From Mycetocola lacteus (GTDB taxonomy: Bacteria > Actinomycetota > Actinomycetes > Actinomycetales > Microbacteriaceae): a stretch of 64,000 bases of DNA. The stretch lies in the NCBI RefSeq assembly GCF_003667575.1, contig NZ_RCUY01000009.1, forward strand, positions 1-64,000, given 5' to 3'. The notes under the pieces were generated by a model. The model ran no database searches. It was not told where the DNA came from and saw nothing but the letters and a program-made list of their open reading frames with translations. A program made the translations under genes and the position numbers. Below, piece by piece: positions 35,730 through 43,758 of this stretch. Each line of letters starts with the position of its first letter. Position 1 is the first letter of the stretch.

Positions 35730-37060
35730 CCGCCCGATACCGGGGTGGTGGCTGCGGCCTGGGCGCTGAGCTCCGGGCCGGAGGGGATCATACGCAACCA
35801 CGGTGCGGGGATGGTTGTGACATCCTTATCCTCATATCCCAGTTGGGCAATAATGTCGCTGGTTGCCCCGGGGACCGCATAGGCGATGCCGGTGGAGTCC
35901 ACCACCGTCACCGTTCCCGCGCGCCCACCGCGTACCAGCGCACCGCTGCCGCGCGCGACGCTCACGCTGGATTCCACCCGGTCGGCGTCGCGGGCCGAGG
36001 GCGCGGGCCCGGGCTGTGCGAGAACGGTTGAGCGTCCGTCGCGGCTCGCGAGGAAGGTGGCCTGCACGGTGCCCTGCTCGATTCCGGCGAGCGGAGTCAG
36101 TACCCGCGATGGCCAGACCTGACCGCCGGCGTTTTTGGCGGTGGGCAGCCCAGCCAGATCGGCGGGCGGACGCTGGACCTCCTCGCCATAGGCGGCCGCG
36201 TTCCCCAGCAGGGCGAGCCTGTAGGCGATCGGTGTGAGCGGGGCCAGCGTCCCATTGTCCAGCAGGAGATAGCGGTCGTCTGACGCCGCCCCCATCTGAC
36301 GGATCACGCTGCCCGCGGGCAGATTGATACCCGGCACAAGGGTGCCGGCACCCTCCACGTTGAGCGGGGCCAGGGGGTCACCCGCGGCAAACAGGTTGAG
36401 CCAGTCTCCGGTCACCGGCAGCGGGGTCTGGGTATCCAACCCGACCGCGCGCAGGACCGAGGTGCTCTGCGCAGGATCCACCGGATACCGGGTGCCTCCG
36501 GCGATGACAAACAGATCCTGGTCACGGCTGACCACGATGCCCTCGGTTTCTTTCGCCGGCTTAGCGGTGCGATCGCCGATGGTGAGCTCGGTTCCCTGCC
36601 CCACAACGCGTGCAGTCCAGGCATCGACCTCGAGGGACTTGCGCGAGGGGAGGACGTCCGGTCCGCCGGGGATCCCGATTGTTGATCCGACCGGGATCTT
36701 ATTTAGAGCCCCCTGATCCACGGTGAGCACGCTAAATTCCTTGGCGGGAATCAGGAGGCGCGCACTGACGGTGTTGATCACCGGGTGCAGCGTTCCATCT
36801 ACCGACAGGTAGCGGGCACCGGAGTCCTTGGCGACGATGAGCCGGTTGTTCTCCCATCCCTGGGGCAGTCCCGGGCGGACCAGGCCAAAAAAGAGCCCAC
36901 CGAGGATCACCATGGCCGACAGGGTGATGCCGGCGATGACCGCACGCAGCGGCTTGGCCGGTTCCAGCTCCTTCCCGCCGGGGGCCCCGCCGCTGAACGC
37001 AGACAGGAGGCGACGCCTGCTGAACCCCTGAGCTTCAACCAGATCCTTCTTGGTTGCCAT
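35726..37060 (-). CDS. eccB: T7SS core component EccB
   Basis: 444 residues on the minus strand, ATG at 37060. EccB is a single-pass protein of the ESX membrane complex with a large extracytoplasmic repeat domain. Visible features are the short cytoplasmic N-terminus beginning ATKKDLVEAQGFSRRRL, characteristic of the family, the membrane helix (about 40-62) and the body with repeated units such as SGARYLSVDGTLHPVIN and AGGTRYPVDP. It lies two bases downstream of eccD and overlaps mycP, so the three are one operon transcribed away from the WXG100 genes. Confidence 0.95.
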   Translation of the reverse strand: MATKKDLVEAQGFSRRRLLSAFSGGAPGGKELEPAKPLRAVIAGITLSAMVILGGLFFGLVRPGLPQGWENNRLIVAKDSGARYLSVDGTLHPVINTVSARLLIPAKEFSVLTVDQGALNKIPVGSTIGIPGGPDVLPSRKSLEVDAWTARVVGQGTELTIGDRTAKPAKETEGIVVSRDQDLFVIAGGTRYPVDPAQSTSVLRAVGLDTQTPLPVTGDWLNLFAAGDPLAPLNVEGAGTLVPGINLPAGSVIRQMGAASDDRYLLLDNGTLAPLTPIAYRLALLGNAAAYGEEVQRPPADLAGLPTAKNAGGQVWPSRVLTPLAGIEQGTVQATFLASRDGRSTVLAQPGPAPSARDADRVESSVSVARGSGALVRGGRAGTVTVVDSTGIAYAVPGATSDIIAQLGYEDKDVTTIPAPWLRMIPSGPELSAQAAATTPVSGG

Positions 37061-37062
37061 GT

Positions 37063-38403
37063 TTATGCCAGCCCAACGATGATCACGCCGAGGGGGAGCA
37101 GCGCGGTGAGGAGAAGAATTTCGATGCCGTCGGCATACACGCTGAGACGGATGCGGACCCGCTCACTGAGCAGTGTCAGGATGAGCGTGACGGTGGTGGC
37201 CACCAGCAGTGCGACGAGCAGCACGACCGCGTTGTCCGGGTGGGCGACCAGGCTGACCCAGCCGGTCAAACCGACGATTGCGGTACCGCAGGCGAGCAGG
37301 GTCAGCACCGATCCCCGAGCTCCGGCCTGCCGAGACTGGAACATGAGGACGGCTCCACACAGCGCGCTGAGGATTGCGCCGAGCCAGGATCCGCCGGCGA
37401 CGATCGGGATCGAGGTGAGGATGGTGAGTCCCAGCGCGAGGCGCAGCGCGATCAGGGTGCGCTGACCACGAGCGACGCGGTCGGCCACACGTTCGGAATC
37501 GATCGGGTCGGGGTCATCAAACATTTCCTGTTCGCTCTGCGGCGTCAGGATCGTGATCCGGGTGCTGGCGAGTGCGAGCCAGGGGAGTGCGCCAGCGAGT
37601 GCTCCACAAACCGCTATCGCAATCGCGAAACTGGCCATCGGCGGCACGTTAAACAGCGCGCTCACCGTTGCCGGGACCGCCAGCGCAAATCCCAGAGCAA
37701 TGGGGGCGAACAGGTATTCAATCGGTCGGATGGCAACCACGATCGCGATTGCCCCAATCACCATCGTGCCCAGGCCAGCGGCGGCCAGCGGCCAGCCCCA
37801 GAGAATTCCGGCCGGCGTTAACAGGTATCCGGAGACGCCACCGAACACGGCCGCGGCGATACCAAAGGCAATTCCGGCCCCCTTTTGTCCTAGACGTCCC
37901 AGTGCGGCGCACAGCGCGAGGAGAACAATTGCCCCCGCTCCGGCAACGAGAGCCGCCAGGAGATTGTTGGGGCCGAGCGAGGCCAGCGCGAGTCCGCTCA
38001 GTCCAAGCAGGGTCAGGCTGACGGCGGTGGCGGTACGGGCCGCGTCCTCGGGCTTCCAGCCGCCGTGTTGGTCGGCGCTGGCGTCAATGACCGCTTCTAC
38101 GACGTCGTCGTAGACCTTGATCGCCGACACGTTCTCCCCGCGGGTCAGCGTGAGCACTTCCCCCTGGGTGATTCCCTGTGGGAGTGCGCCTTCTGTCGGT
38201 GTCAGTGACGCACCGTTGGCGCGGGTCAGACGGTATCCGCCGTGCACCATCGTGGGATCGAGCACCCCGAGGCTGCGAGCGATCCCAGGGATCAGCTCGA
38301 TGAGTGGCAATCGTCCCGGAATGGCCAGGTCGATGCGTCGATCGTCGTGTACAACGGACACCCGCACGATGGTGTCCGCATTGGATTGTGTGGCCTGTGG
38401 CAT
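37063..38403 (-). CDS. eccD: T7SS channel component EccD (first copy)
   Basis: 446 residues on the minus strand, ATG at 38403. The N-terminal 90-100 residues form a ubiquitin-like YukD/EccD domain (TIVRVSVVHDDRRIDLAIP, then GALPQGITQGEVLTLTRG); after a linker there are about eleven membrane helices. EccD dimers form the wall of the ESX inner-membrane pore. A second EccD-like gene lies at 52150. The 227 bases up to the divergent WXG100 gene hold the two promoters; I see no gene in them. Confidence 0.93.
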   Translation of the reverse strand: MPQATQSNADTIVRVSVVHDDRRIDLAIPGRLPLIELIPGIARSLGVLDPTMVHGGYRLTRANGASLTPTEGALPQGITQGEVLTLTRGENVSAIKVYDDVVEAVIDASADQHGGWKPEDAARTATAVSLTLLGLSGLALASLGPNNLLAALVAGAGAIVLLALCAALGRLGQKGAGIAFGIAAAVFGGVSGYLLTPAGILWGWPLAAAGLGTMVIGAIAIVVAIRPIEYLFAPIALGFALAVPATVSALFNVPPMASFAIAIAVCGALAGALPWLALASTRITILTPQSEQEMFDDPDPIDSERVADRVARGQRTLIALRLALGLTILTSIPIVAGGSWLGAILSALCGAVLMFQSRQAGARGSVLTLLACGTAIVGLTGWVSLVAHPDNAVVLLVALLVATTVTLILTLLSERVRIRLSVYADGIEILLLTALLPLGVIIVGLA

Positions 38404-38630
38404 GGCAATTATTCCCCCGGTTATTCCTAAAAGAATCTACACCCCTGAACGCGGGACGAAAAGAATATCCAATGTGTGGTGCTTTCGGGGGACTTTTTTT
38501 ATGTAGGCTGTTGGGAGATGGCGGGACCATTTGGGCTTTGAGAGGGAATTCAGGCCTGGATGGAGGGGGGTAATTCTCGTTGCTTCTTCGGTCATCGAAT
38601 CCATTCGAAAAATCTACGAAGGAGGCAAAG

Positions 38631-38945
38631 ATGGCTGAAACCATCTCCGCAGAAGAAGGAGCCCTGCGCCGCGGAGCGCAGGCTGTAAACACCGCGAAGT
38701 CTGGAATTGACCAGCAGGTGAAGAAGGTTCGTGGCGAGATTGAGCAGCTGCGCGGTTTTTGGACCGGTGCCGCGGCCACCTCGTTCACCACGATGATGAA
38801 CCGTTGGGACGAGGAAGCTCGTAACCTCAACAATGTTCTGGTCACGTTGGAGAACGCTCTGGCTGGTACCGAGCGTGACCAGGCGGCTACCGAAGAGCAG
38901 CACCAGCAGACCATTTCTGGTCTGGGTGCGATGATGGCCGGCTAA
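38631..38945 (+). CDS. WXG100 protein (ESAT-6/CFP-10 type), first of pair
   Basis: 104 residues from ATG 38631, chosen for AAGGAGG a few bases upstream; the frame opens earlier at 38580 without one. It is a small helical-hairpin protein with the WXG motif at Trp44-Thr-Gly46 between two amphipathic helices. It has no Tyr and therefore no YxxxD/E export signal; in such pairs the partner provides it. The partner gene follows after 32 bases. The pair is expected to be exported by the T7SS as a heterodimer. Confidence 0.93.
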   Translation: MAETISAEEGALRRGAQAVNTAKSGIDQQVKKVRGEIEQLRGFWTGAAATSFTTMMNRWDEEARNLNNVLVTLENALAGTERDQAATEEQHQQTISGLGAMMAG

Positions 38946-38977
38946 GCCCGGTTCTGAGACGATAAGGAGAAAATCTC

Positions 38978-39271
38978 ATGATGGAATCAATGTCGGTCCA
39001 GACCGCGCAGGTCGGAGCATTGTCGCAGCAGATCCGTGGTGGTGCTCAGGGCATTAAGTCCGAGCTCGACCGTCTCGAGTCCGAGGTGGGTCGTCTTCGT
39101 GCGTCCTGGAGTGGTGAGGCTCAGAACGCTTACGATGACGCGCAGCGTCGTTGGAATGCGTCGTTGACCGAGATGCAGCAGCTGTTGGAGCGTATCTCGT
39201 CGAGCACCGATCAGATTGCTCAGACCTACACTCAGACGGACAAGAGTGCAGCCGGGCGGTTCGCCGGCTAA
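38978..39271 (+). CDS. WXG100 protein, second of pair, with export signal
   Basis: 97 residues from ATG 38978 (ATG 38981 and 38990 are alternatives) with AAGGAG upstream. Helix-turn-helix with Trp44-Ser-Gly46 at the turn. The C-terminal YTQTD (Tyr84 to Asp88) fits the T7SS signal YxxxD/E, which EccC recognises. It should form a heterodimer with the preceding protein. Its last 70 bases and the following 126 bases recur as a 197-base fragment at 43213-43409. Confidence 0.93.
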   Translation: MMESMSVQTAQVGALSQQIRGGAQGIKSELDRLESEVGRLRASWSGEAQNAYDDAQRRWNASLTEMQQLLERISSSTDQIAQTYTQTDKSAAGRFAG

Positions 39272-39290
39272 CTGGCACCGTGTTCTCGGG

Positions 39291-39312
39291 CCGGGACGCG
39301 CGTGCGTTCCGG
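39291..39312. terminator. Conserved hairpin after the WXG100 pair
   Basis: Arms 39291-39299 and 39304-39312 form a 9-bp stem with one wobble and a GCGT loop, 20 bases after the stop. The duplicated copy at 43303-43324 keeps the stem although two pairs changed, which favours a real RNA structure. The rest of the gap up to 39755 is A/T-rich and shows no supported gene. Confidence 0.55.
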
Positions 39313-39755
39313 CTCGGGACACCCCGGGCGGGGTGGTGGAGTTGGCATCTAAGTGTCGGCCTCTGAAGTGACTCCGGGGCGTGACTCCGCGGTTACCAAA
39401 TTTAGGTGTGCATTCATTTCTCGGGGCTGGTGTGGCCGGTGAAGGTGTGACGGTTGAGCTTCGCCGTAGTGGAGCTTTGCCGTAATGATAATCGGATCAA
39501 GAATTCGAACTAGAAAAGTAGAAATCTTTTCAAACCAAAGTGGCTTTATCGCTTTCCCTAACTCATTCCCGGGCTCCGAGGATGATGAGAAGTAACTAAT
39601 GAATTCAGGGGCAAGCGCAGGTTTGCGGAACCAAGAATGACTCGTGAAGTTTAGTCGGCAGCGCAAGCAGCCTGGAGAGACGGCCTCGCCATGTACGTGT
39701 AGTTGTCGGTGAGCAATTGTTTGTGGTCAGTTTCGTCGAAGGCGCGTTGACCAAT

Positions 39756-40208
39756 ATGAAAGGGGAGATGTTGGACAACACAGAGATTTCAGTCGGCGTC
39801 GACAGCAAAGCATTGAGCGCCCAATTGGTTAAGATCCTCGATGACCTACCAAGCATCGGCGAGATAGTTGAGCACAGTGGCGTCAGCGTAGACGTCGCAA
39901 GACGATATCGTAACGCCATGGATGAAGTGCTGCACAGAGTGGCCAATGCCGTGAGTAATTCGGCGAGTGAATTTGAGAAGTTCTCTAAGAACGTTGAAGG
40001 GGCCATCTCTGCCCTTCAAGATGCTGATGCTGATGCCGAAGAACGTGCGCGGCAGCTCTTTTCAACAATGAGTGAATCGACCGGAAGCGCCGGGTCAACC
40101 TTGCCTCTTGCGAAATCATCGTCAAATCGAAGCATTCCTTCGTCTGGATCTAATGCAGGTGCAGGACGAGCGATCGGTTCCGCTGGCACGGAAACGGAAA
40201 ACGAGTAG
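39756..40208 (+). CDS. Small helical protein of the mycosin array, copy 1
   Basis: 150 residues from ATG 39756; TTG 39717 and TTG 39771 are in-frame alternatives and no ribosome site is decisive. The protein is helical (VDSKALSAQLVKILDDLPS, then YRNAMDEVLHRVANAV and FEKFSKNVEGAISALQ), ends in a Ser/Gly-rich tail and has no Trp or signal peptide. It shares HSGVSV and the following helix with the small protein at 43495-43758. Its stop abuts the ATG of the mycosin at 40209. The two copies in the same position suggest a chaperone or WXG-like partner for the following genes; this is inference. Confidence 0.7.
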   Translation: MKGEMLDNTEISVGVDSKALSAQLVKILDDLPSIGEIVEHSGVSVDVARRYRNAMDEVLHRVANAVSNSASEFEKFSKNVEGAISALQDADADAEERARQLFSTMSESTGSAGSTLPLAKSSSNRSIPSSGSNAGAGRAIGSAGTETENE

Positions 40209-41636
40209 ATGAAAAAATCGAATGTCAGACTTCGTGGAATTGCCCTCGGGCTGGCTGCGTTTTGTTCGGTGACGACCCTGTCAGCGGGGCTCGTCAGTGG
40301 TGCGGATTCAGCTTCAGCTGCTCCCACATCCGTTTTGGATGACTCTGATCGGGCCGCAGGGTTGTGGTACTTGGAGGCGATGAGCATGCCCTTGGCGAAG
40401 CAGGAGGGGCTAACGGGTAAAGGCATCAGAATCGCTGTGGTTGACGATGGTATTAACCTTAAAGCTTCGGAGCTACAGGGTGCTGACATAACGGTTCACG
40501 GTGGATATTGCCTTGATAGGGATACTGGCAAGGAAGTTCCAGCGGATTCTGAAATTGCTGCCAATTCACAACATGGTACGAGCGTTGTCGCCGCCCTAGT
40601 TGGAAATGGAAAGTCTCGCGATGGAGGGCTCGGCGCAACAGGCATCGTGCCAGACGCGAAAATCGATTTCTATGCAACTGGACCTGTACCGGCAAGTGGA
40701 CCTTTCGACATAGGTAAAAACCAAGCATGTCCTAGCAATCGCGATCAAGATGGTTCGTTCTCAGGAAACTCGTGGGAGCCTGCAATCCAGGATGCAGTAA
40801 GGTCTGGGGCTGGAATAGTGTCGATTTCGATGTCAGGAGCTGTGGGCTTTATGGATAAGTCACTGGCTGAGGCAGCGAGCCGTGGCGTAGTCGTTGTGGG
40901 CTCGGCCGATAATCCTGGGACAGATTCACTAGGCGCAGGAGGATTTCCGGCAGCTGGCAACGGCACGGTTGCGGTAAACGCGGTGGGCAGCGATTCGAAC
41001 GTGATCGGGACGAGCGCGGGCTACGAGCAGATGGTACCTGCGAGTGCGACAAACATGGCTGTTAGCGCGCCGGGGGTTCGCATACTCTCGGTTGGTCCCG
41101 ATTGGGGACCTACTATCGAGCATGGCACTTCCTACGCGACGCCGCTGATTGCAGGTGCTTTGGCATTAGTGAAAGAAAAATACCCAGACGCCACGTTATA
41201 TCAAGCCGTACAGGCGCTTATTCATACAACAGACCAAAACAAGCGGCAAGGGGCGTTGCAATGGGATAACCGTTACGGTTACGGCATCGTCTCTGTAGCA
41301 GACATGCTGAAGTCGGATCCAAGTACATACCCGAATGAAAATCCGCTTTTTATTTCGAGTGCTGATGACCCTCGCTGCAAGGCACCGGACGAGTCGGTGT
41401 CTCCTTCATCCGTTTCAGATTGTAACTGGGCTCGGGTTCCGAGCCCTCAAGACGTAGCGAAAGCAACGCCAACATCGAGCAAACCTAGCATCGCTCCTGA
41501 TGCGCAAACAGGCGCTGTTTTCCCGGCCTGGCTTGCTGTAGCAGTCGTCTCAGGGGTTGTCGCTGCAATTCTCGTCGCAACCGCAATCATTGTGATTCTT
41601 GTGCGACGCAGGGCCAGAAAACCTAATCACCTATGA
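40209..41636 (+). CDS. Mycosin-like S8 protease of the array, copy 1
   Basis: 475 residues from ATG 40209. Signal peptide (about 1-38), then an S8 catalytic domain with Asp79 (AVVDDGIN), His122 (QHGTSVVAAL), Ser308 (EHGTSYATP) and oxyanion Asn235 region (GSADNPG), then a linker, one membrane helix (about 435-462) and a basic RRRARK tail. The whole plan is that of MycP, but the sequence is closer to the other array copies (AVVDDGIN, PDAxIDFYA, NAVGxDxxVIG). A conserved Cys pair around DDPRC and DCNWA precedes the linker. The expected action is membrane-tethered cleavage at the cell surface. Codon use is A/T-richer than mycP. Confidence 0.93.
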   Translation: MKKSNVRLRGIALGLAAFCSVTTLSAGLVSGADSASAAPTSVLDDSDRAAGLWYLEAMSMPLAKQEGLTGKGIRIAVVDDGINLKASELQGADITVHGGYCLDRDTGKEVPADSEIAANSQHGTSVVAALVGNGKSRDGGLGATGIVPDAKIDFYATGPVPASGPFDIGKNQACPSNRDQDGSFSGNSWEPAIQDAVRSGAGIVSISMSGAVGFMDKSLAEAASRGVVVVGSADNPGTDSLGAGGFPAAGNGTVAVNAVGSDSNVIGTSAGYEQMVPASATNMAVSAPGVRILSVGPDWGPTIEHGTSYATPLIAGALALVKEKYPDATLYQAVQALIHTTDQNKRQGALQWDNRYGYGIVSVADMLKSDPSTYPNENPLFISSADDPRCKAPDESVSPSSVSDCNWARVPSPQDVAKATPTSSKPSIAPDAQTGAVFPAWLAVAVVSGVVAAILVATAIIVILVRRRARKPNHL

Positions 41637-41733
41637 ATTAGACATGGCTTCGTAGTCGTATGGCCCGGTGAACTCAGTTTCACTATGTGTAGGTATTCGG
41701 CAGATAAGAGTTAAGTTAGAAAGGAAGATGGTC

Positions 41734-43119
41734 ATGGGAACGCAGGGGGAATCCGAGCGGACACTTCGAGAGTTGGCGACTGGGCGGGACTGGTTTGCAC
41801 CAGGCTTGCGCAAACTCCGCACGACTCTGGAGATGTCCCGATCTACTTTTACATCGCAATCTCGTGAACTCTTTTCTAATTGGACTGGAGAGGCGGCTGC
41901 CGCTGCGCGGGTAGAAGCCTCAAATCTAATAGATTACGTCGCAACAATCGAGGCTTACTGCCAAGGTATTGAAACGGCAATCGAATCAGATAACATTCGG
42001 AGACAAGACAATGGTGAAGCAGCCTTAGGTCGTCTACCTGATGGGGAAATATCCGATCCCACTTTGCGGGCGCTTGCTCAGGGCGCAAGCATTGCGTCTC
42101 CGCTAACCGGCGGACTGATCACGTTTGCGACGAAGGGTTTATTGGATGCCTATCTGGCAAACCAACGTGACGAGGCAGCAAAGCGCGAGCTTCGGAAGCT
42201 TGCGAAAGTCATCCAATCGTCTGCCGATGACCTGGTTACGTTAAAGACGGAGCATGTGTCTCTCAATGAGAATTTTGACCCTCAGGGCGAAGGTGCTGGA
42301 CCAGAATCTAGTCAACCTATTGGACGGCGGTTCCCGGCACCGTGGACACCTGACGGTAGTCGTGATTCCTTAAGCGGTGTCAACGGTAATGGTGCCGGAA
42401 GCCTTAATATTGGCATACCGGGGCATGCCGGAATTGTAACAAGTGGTTCTGAAAATGGCTCTGGTTCGGCTGAATCTGGAGCAGGCTCTCGCCCCGCTGG
42501 CGGAGGGAGCAGCCAAGAAAACCCGTCGAGGCCTCCGATTTCGGGCGGTTCGGATGTTCGCCCGATACCGGGCGGCGGTGGTAACGGTAACGGGCCTGGT
42601 GGTGGTATCGGGGGTCCTGGCGTTGATGTTGGTCGTGGGCCGAGTCAGGATTCGTCGCTGAACGGAATTGGCGGTGGTCCTGGTGTGGGGTTGCGTGGTG
42701 GTCTTGCTGGTGCTGTTGGTTTGGCTGCCGGAGCAAAACTTGCCGGGGGCAGTGGCGGTGCGTTAGGTGCTGGTGGTGTCGCCGGTGTGGGCGGTGGCGT
42801 TGGTGGGCTTGGCGGTGGTGCCGGTGTTTCCGGTAGTGGCGGGCTTCTTGGCGGGAATGGTGCAGCGGGGGCCGGTTCTGGTTCTGCCGGTGCTAGTGCG
42901 GCGGGCAAGGCAGCTGGGGCATCAGCAGGTGCCGGGCGTCCTGGGGGGAGCGGTCTTCTCGGTGGCGGTCAGGGTGCTGGCGGCGCGAATGCCGAGAAGA
43001 AGCGTTCTGGTTCTGGGGGATATATTGCGCCGAAGTTTGAGGAGGATCCCGAGCGAGGTCCGGCATCTCTTGCCGCGGGGCCGGGCAAGCGTGTGAAGAA
43101 GAAGCCTGCGGAGCAGTGA
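41734..43119 (+). CDS. Long WXG protein with Gly-rich tail, array copy 1
   Basis: 461 residues from ATG 41734, chosen for AAGGAAG six bases upstream; earlier in-frame starts are at 41668 and 41728. The N-terminal 180 residues are helical with Trp50-Thr-Gly52 in the WXG position. The first 185 residues align with the WXG protein at 45404-46051, including RDWFAPGLRKLR against KSWVAPNLAILR, IPDSTLRA-like SDPTLRALAQGASI, and the TEHVSLNE segment. Then follows a roughly 250-residue Gly/Ser/Ala-rich region and a basic C-terminus (KRVKKKP). No signal peptide is seen. It is likely exported by the T7SS and, by position, a partner or substrate of the preceding mycosin. Confidence 0.8.
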   Translation: MGTQGESERTLRELATGRDWFAPGLRKLRTTLEMSRSTFTSQSRELFSNWTGEAAAAARVEASNLIDYVATIEAYCQGIETAIESDNIRRQDNGEAALGRLPDGEISDPTLRALAQGASIASPLTGGLITFATKGLLDAYLANQRDEAAKRELRKLAKVIQSSADDLVTLKTEHVSLNENFDPQGEGAGPESSQPIGRRFPAPWTPDGSRDSLSGVNGNGAGSLNIGIPGHAGIVTSGSENGSGSAESGAGSRPAGGGSSQENPSRPPISGGSDVRPIPGGGGNGNGPGGGIGGPGVDVGRGPSQDSSLNGIGGGPGVGLRGGLAGAVGLAAGAKLAGGSGGALGAGGVAGVGGGVGGLGGGAGVSGSGGLLGGNGAAGAGSGSAGASAAGKAAGASAGAGRPGGSGLLGGGQGAGGANAEKKRSGSGGYIAPKFEEDPERGPASLAAGPGKRVKKKPAEQ

Positions 43120-43212
43120 TGGATCGGCCGCCTGGAGCGTTGTGGTATTACGTTTCCGGCGGCCGATTTGTTGGAAGTGAGGGAGTGCTTCGGGCCGTTG
43201 GGTGTTTCTTAT

Positions 43213-43409
43213 CGAGTATCGATCAGATTGCTCAGACCTGCGCCCAGACGGACAAGCGTGCCGCTGGGCGTTTCGCGGGCTCGCTGGTGCCGTGATCCCG
43301 GGCCGGGATGCGGGTGCGTCCCGGCTCGGGTCACCCCGAACGGGTTGGTGGAGCCGGCCTCATTATGTGAGTCTCTGAAGTAACTCCGGAACGGGAATCC
43401 GGGGATACC
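43213..43409 (+). repeat. Duplicated fragment of the second WXG100 gene and its terminator
   Basis: These 197 bases are collinear with 39201-39397: the end of the YTQTD-bearing WXG100 gene, its stop region and the downstream hairpin. The translated piece reads DQIAQTCAQTDKRAAGRFAG, so the signal Tyr has become Cys, and the stop codon has changed to Ser. It has no start and no 5' half, so it is a remnant, not a gene. The following small protein begins immediately after its end. Confidence 0.85.
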
Positions 43410-43494
43410 TAATTATTCGGAAACTACTGCGAAGCAAGTCGCCGATGTTGTCACTGATCCATTAGATAGCGATTCAATTAGCGAGCACTCGGGA

Positions 43495-43758
43495 GTGAGC
43501 GTCGGCAAAGCGAAGGATTATCGAGAAGCCATGAGCGTGGTCTTAGCCCAGCTAAGTGCACAGGTAGACCAGCTTGTCGAGAGGATCAGTTGTTTCTCAG
43601 GAAATGCTACTGCAGCAATCGCCGCAATTCGAGCCACAGACAACGCGGCAGAAGAGACGAGCCGACAGTTTTTCTTAGAACTTGAAAATACCGAGAAGGC
43701 AAGCTTTTCAGAACCTTCTGAAACTAAGGGTTCCTCGTCAAATACCGACTCTGAGTGA
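43495..43758 (+). CDS. Small helical protein of the mycosin array, copy 2 (5' end probably lost)
   Basis: 87 residues if it starts at GTG 43495. Similarity to copy 1 begins upstream of this codon: the same frame reads TTAKQVADVVTDPLDSDSIS before EHSGVSV, without any ATG, GTG or TTG. The duplicated WXG100 fragment ends just before. I infer that a deletion joined the fragment to the gene and removed the original start. It is helical, has no signal peptide and lacks the first helix of copy 1. The stop overlaps the mycosin start (GTGA). It may be non-functional. Confidence 0.55.
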   Translation: MSVGKAKDYREAMSVVLAQLSAQVDQLVERISCFSGNATAAIAAIRATDNAAEETSRQFFLELENTEKASFSEPSETKGSSSNTDSE

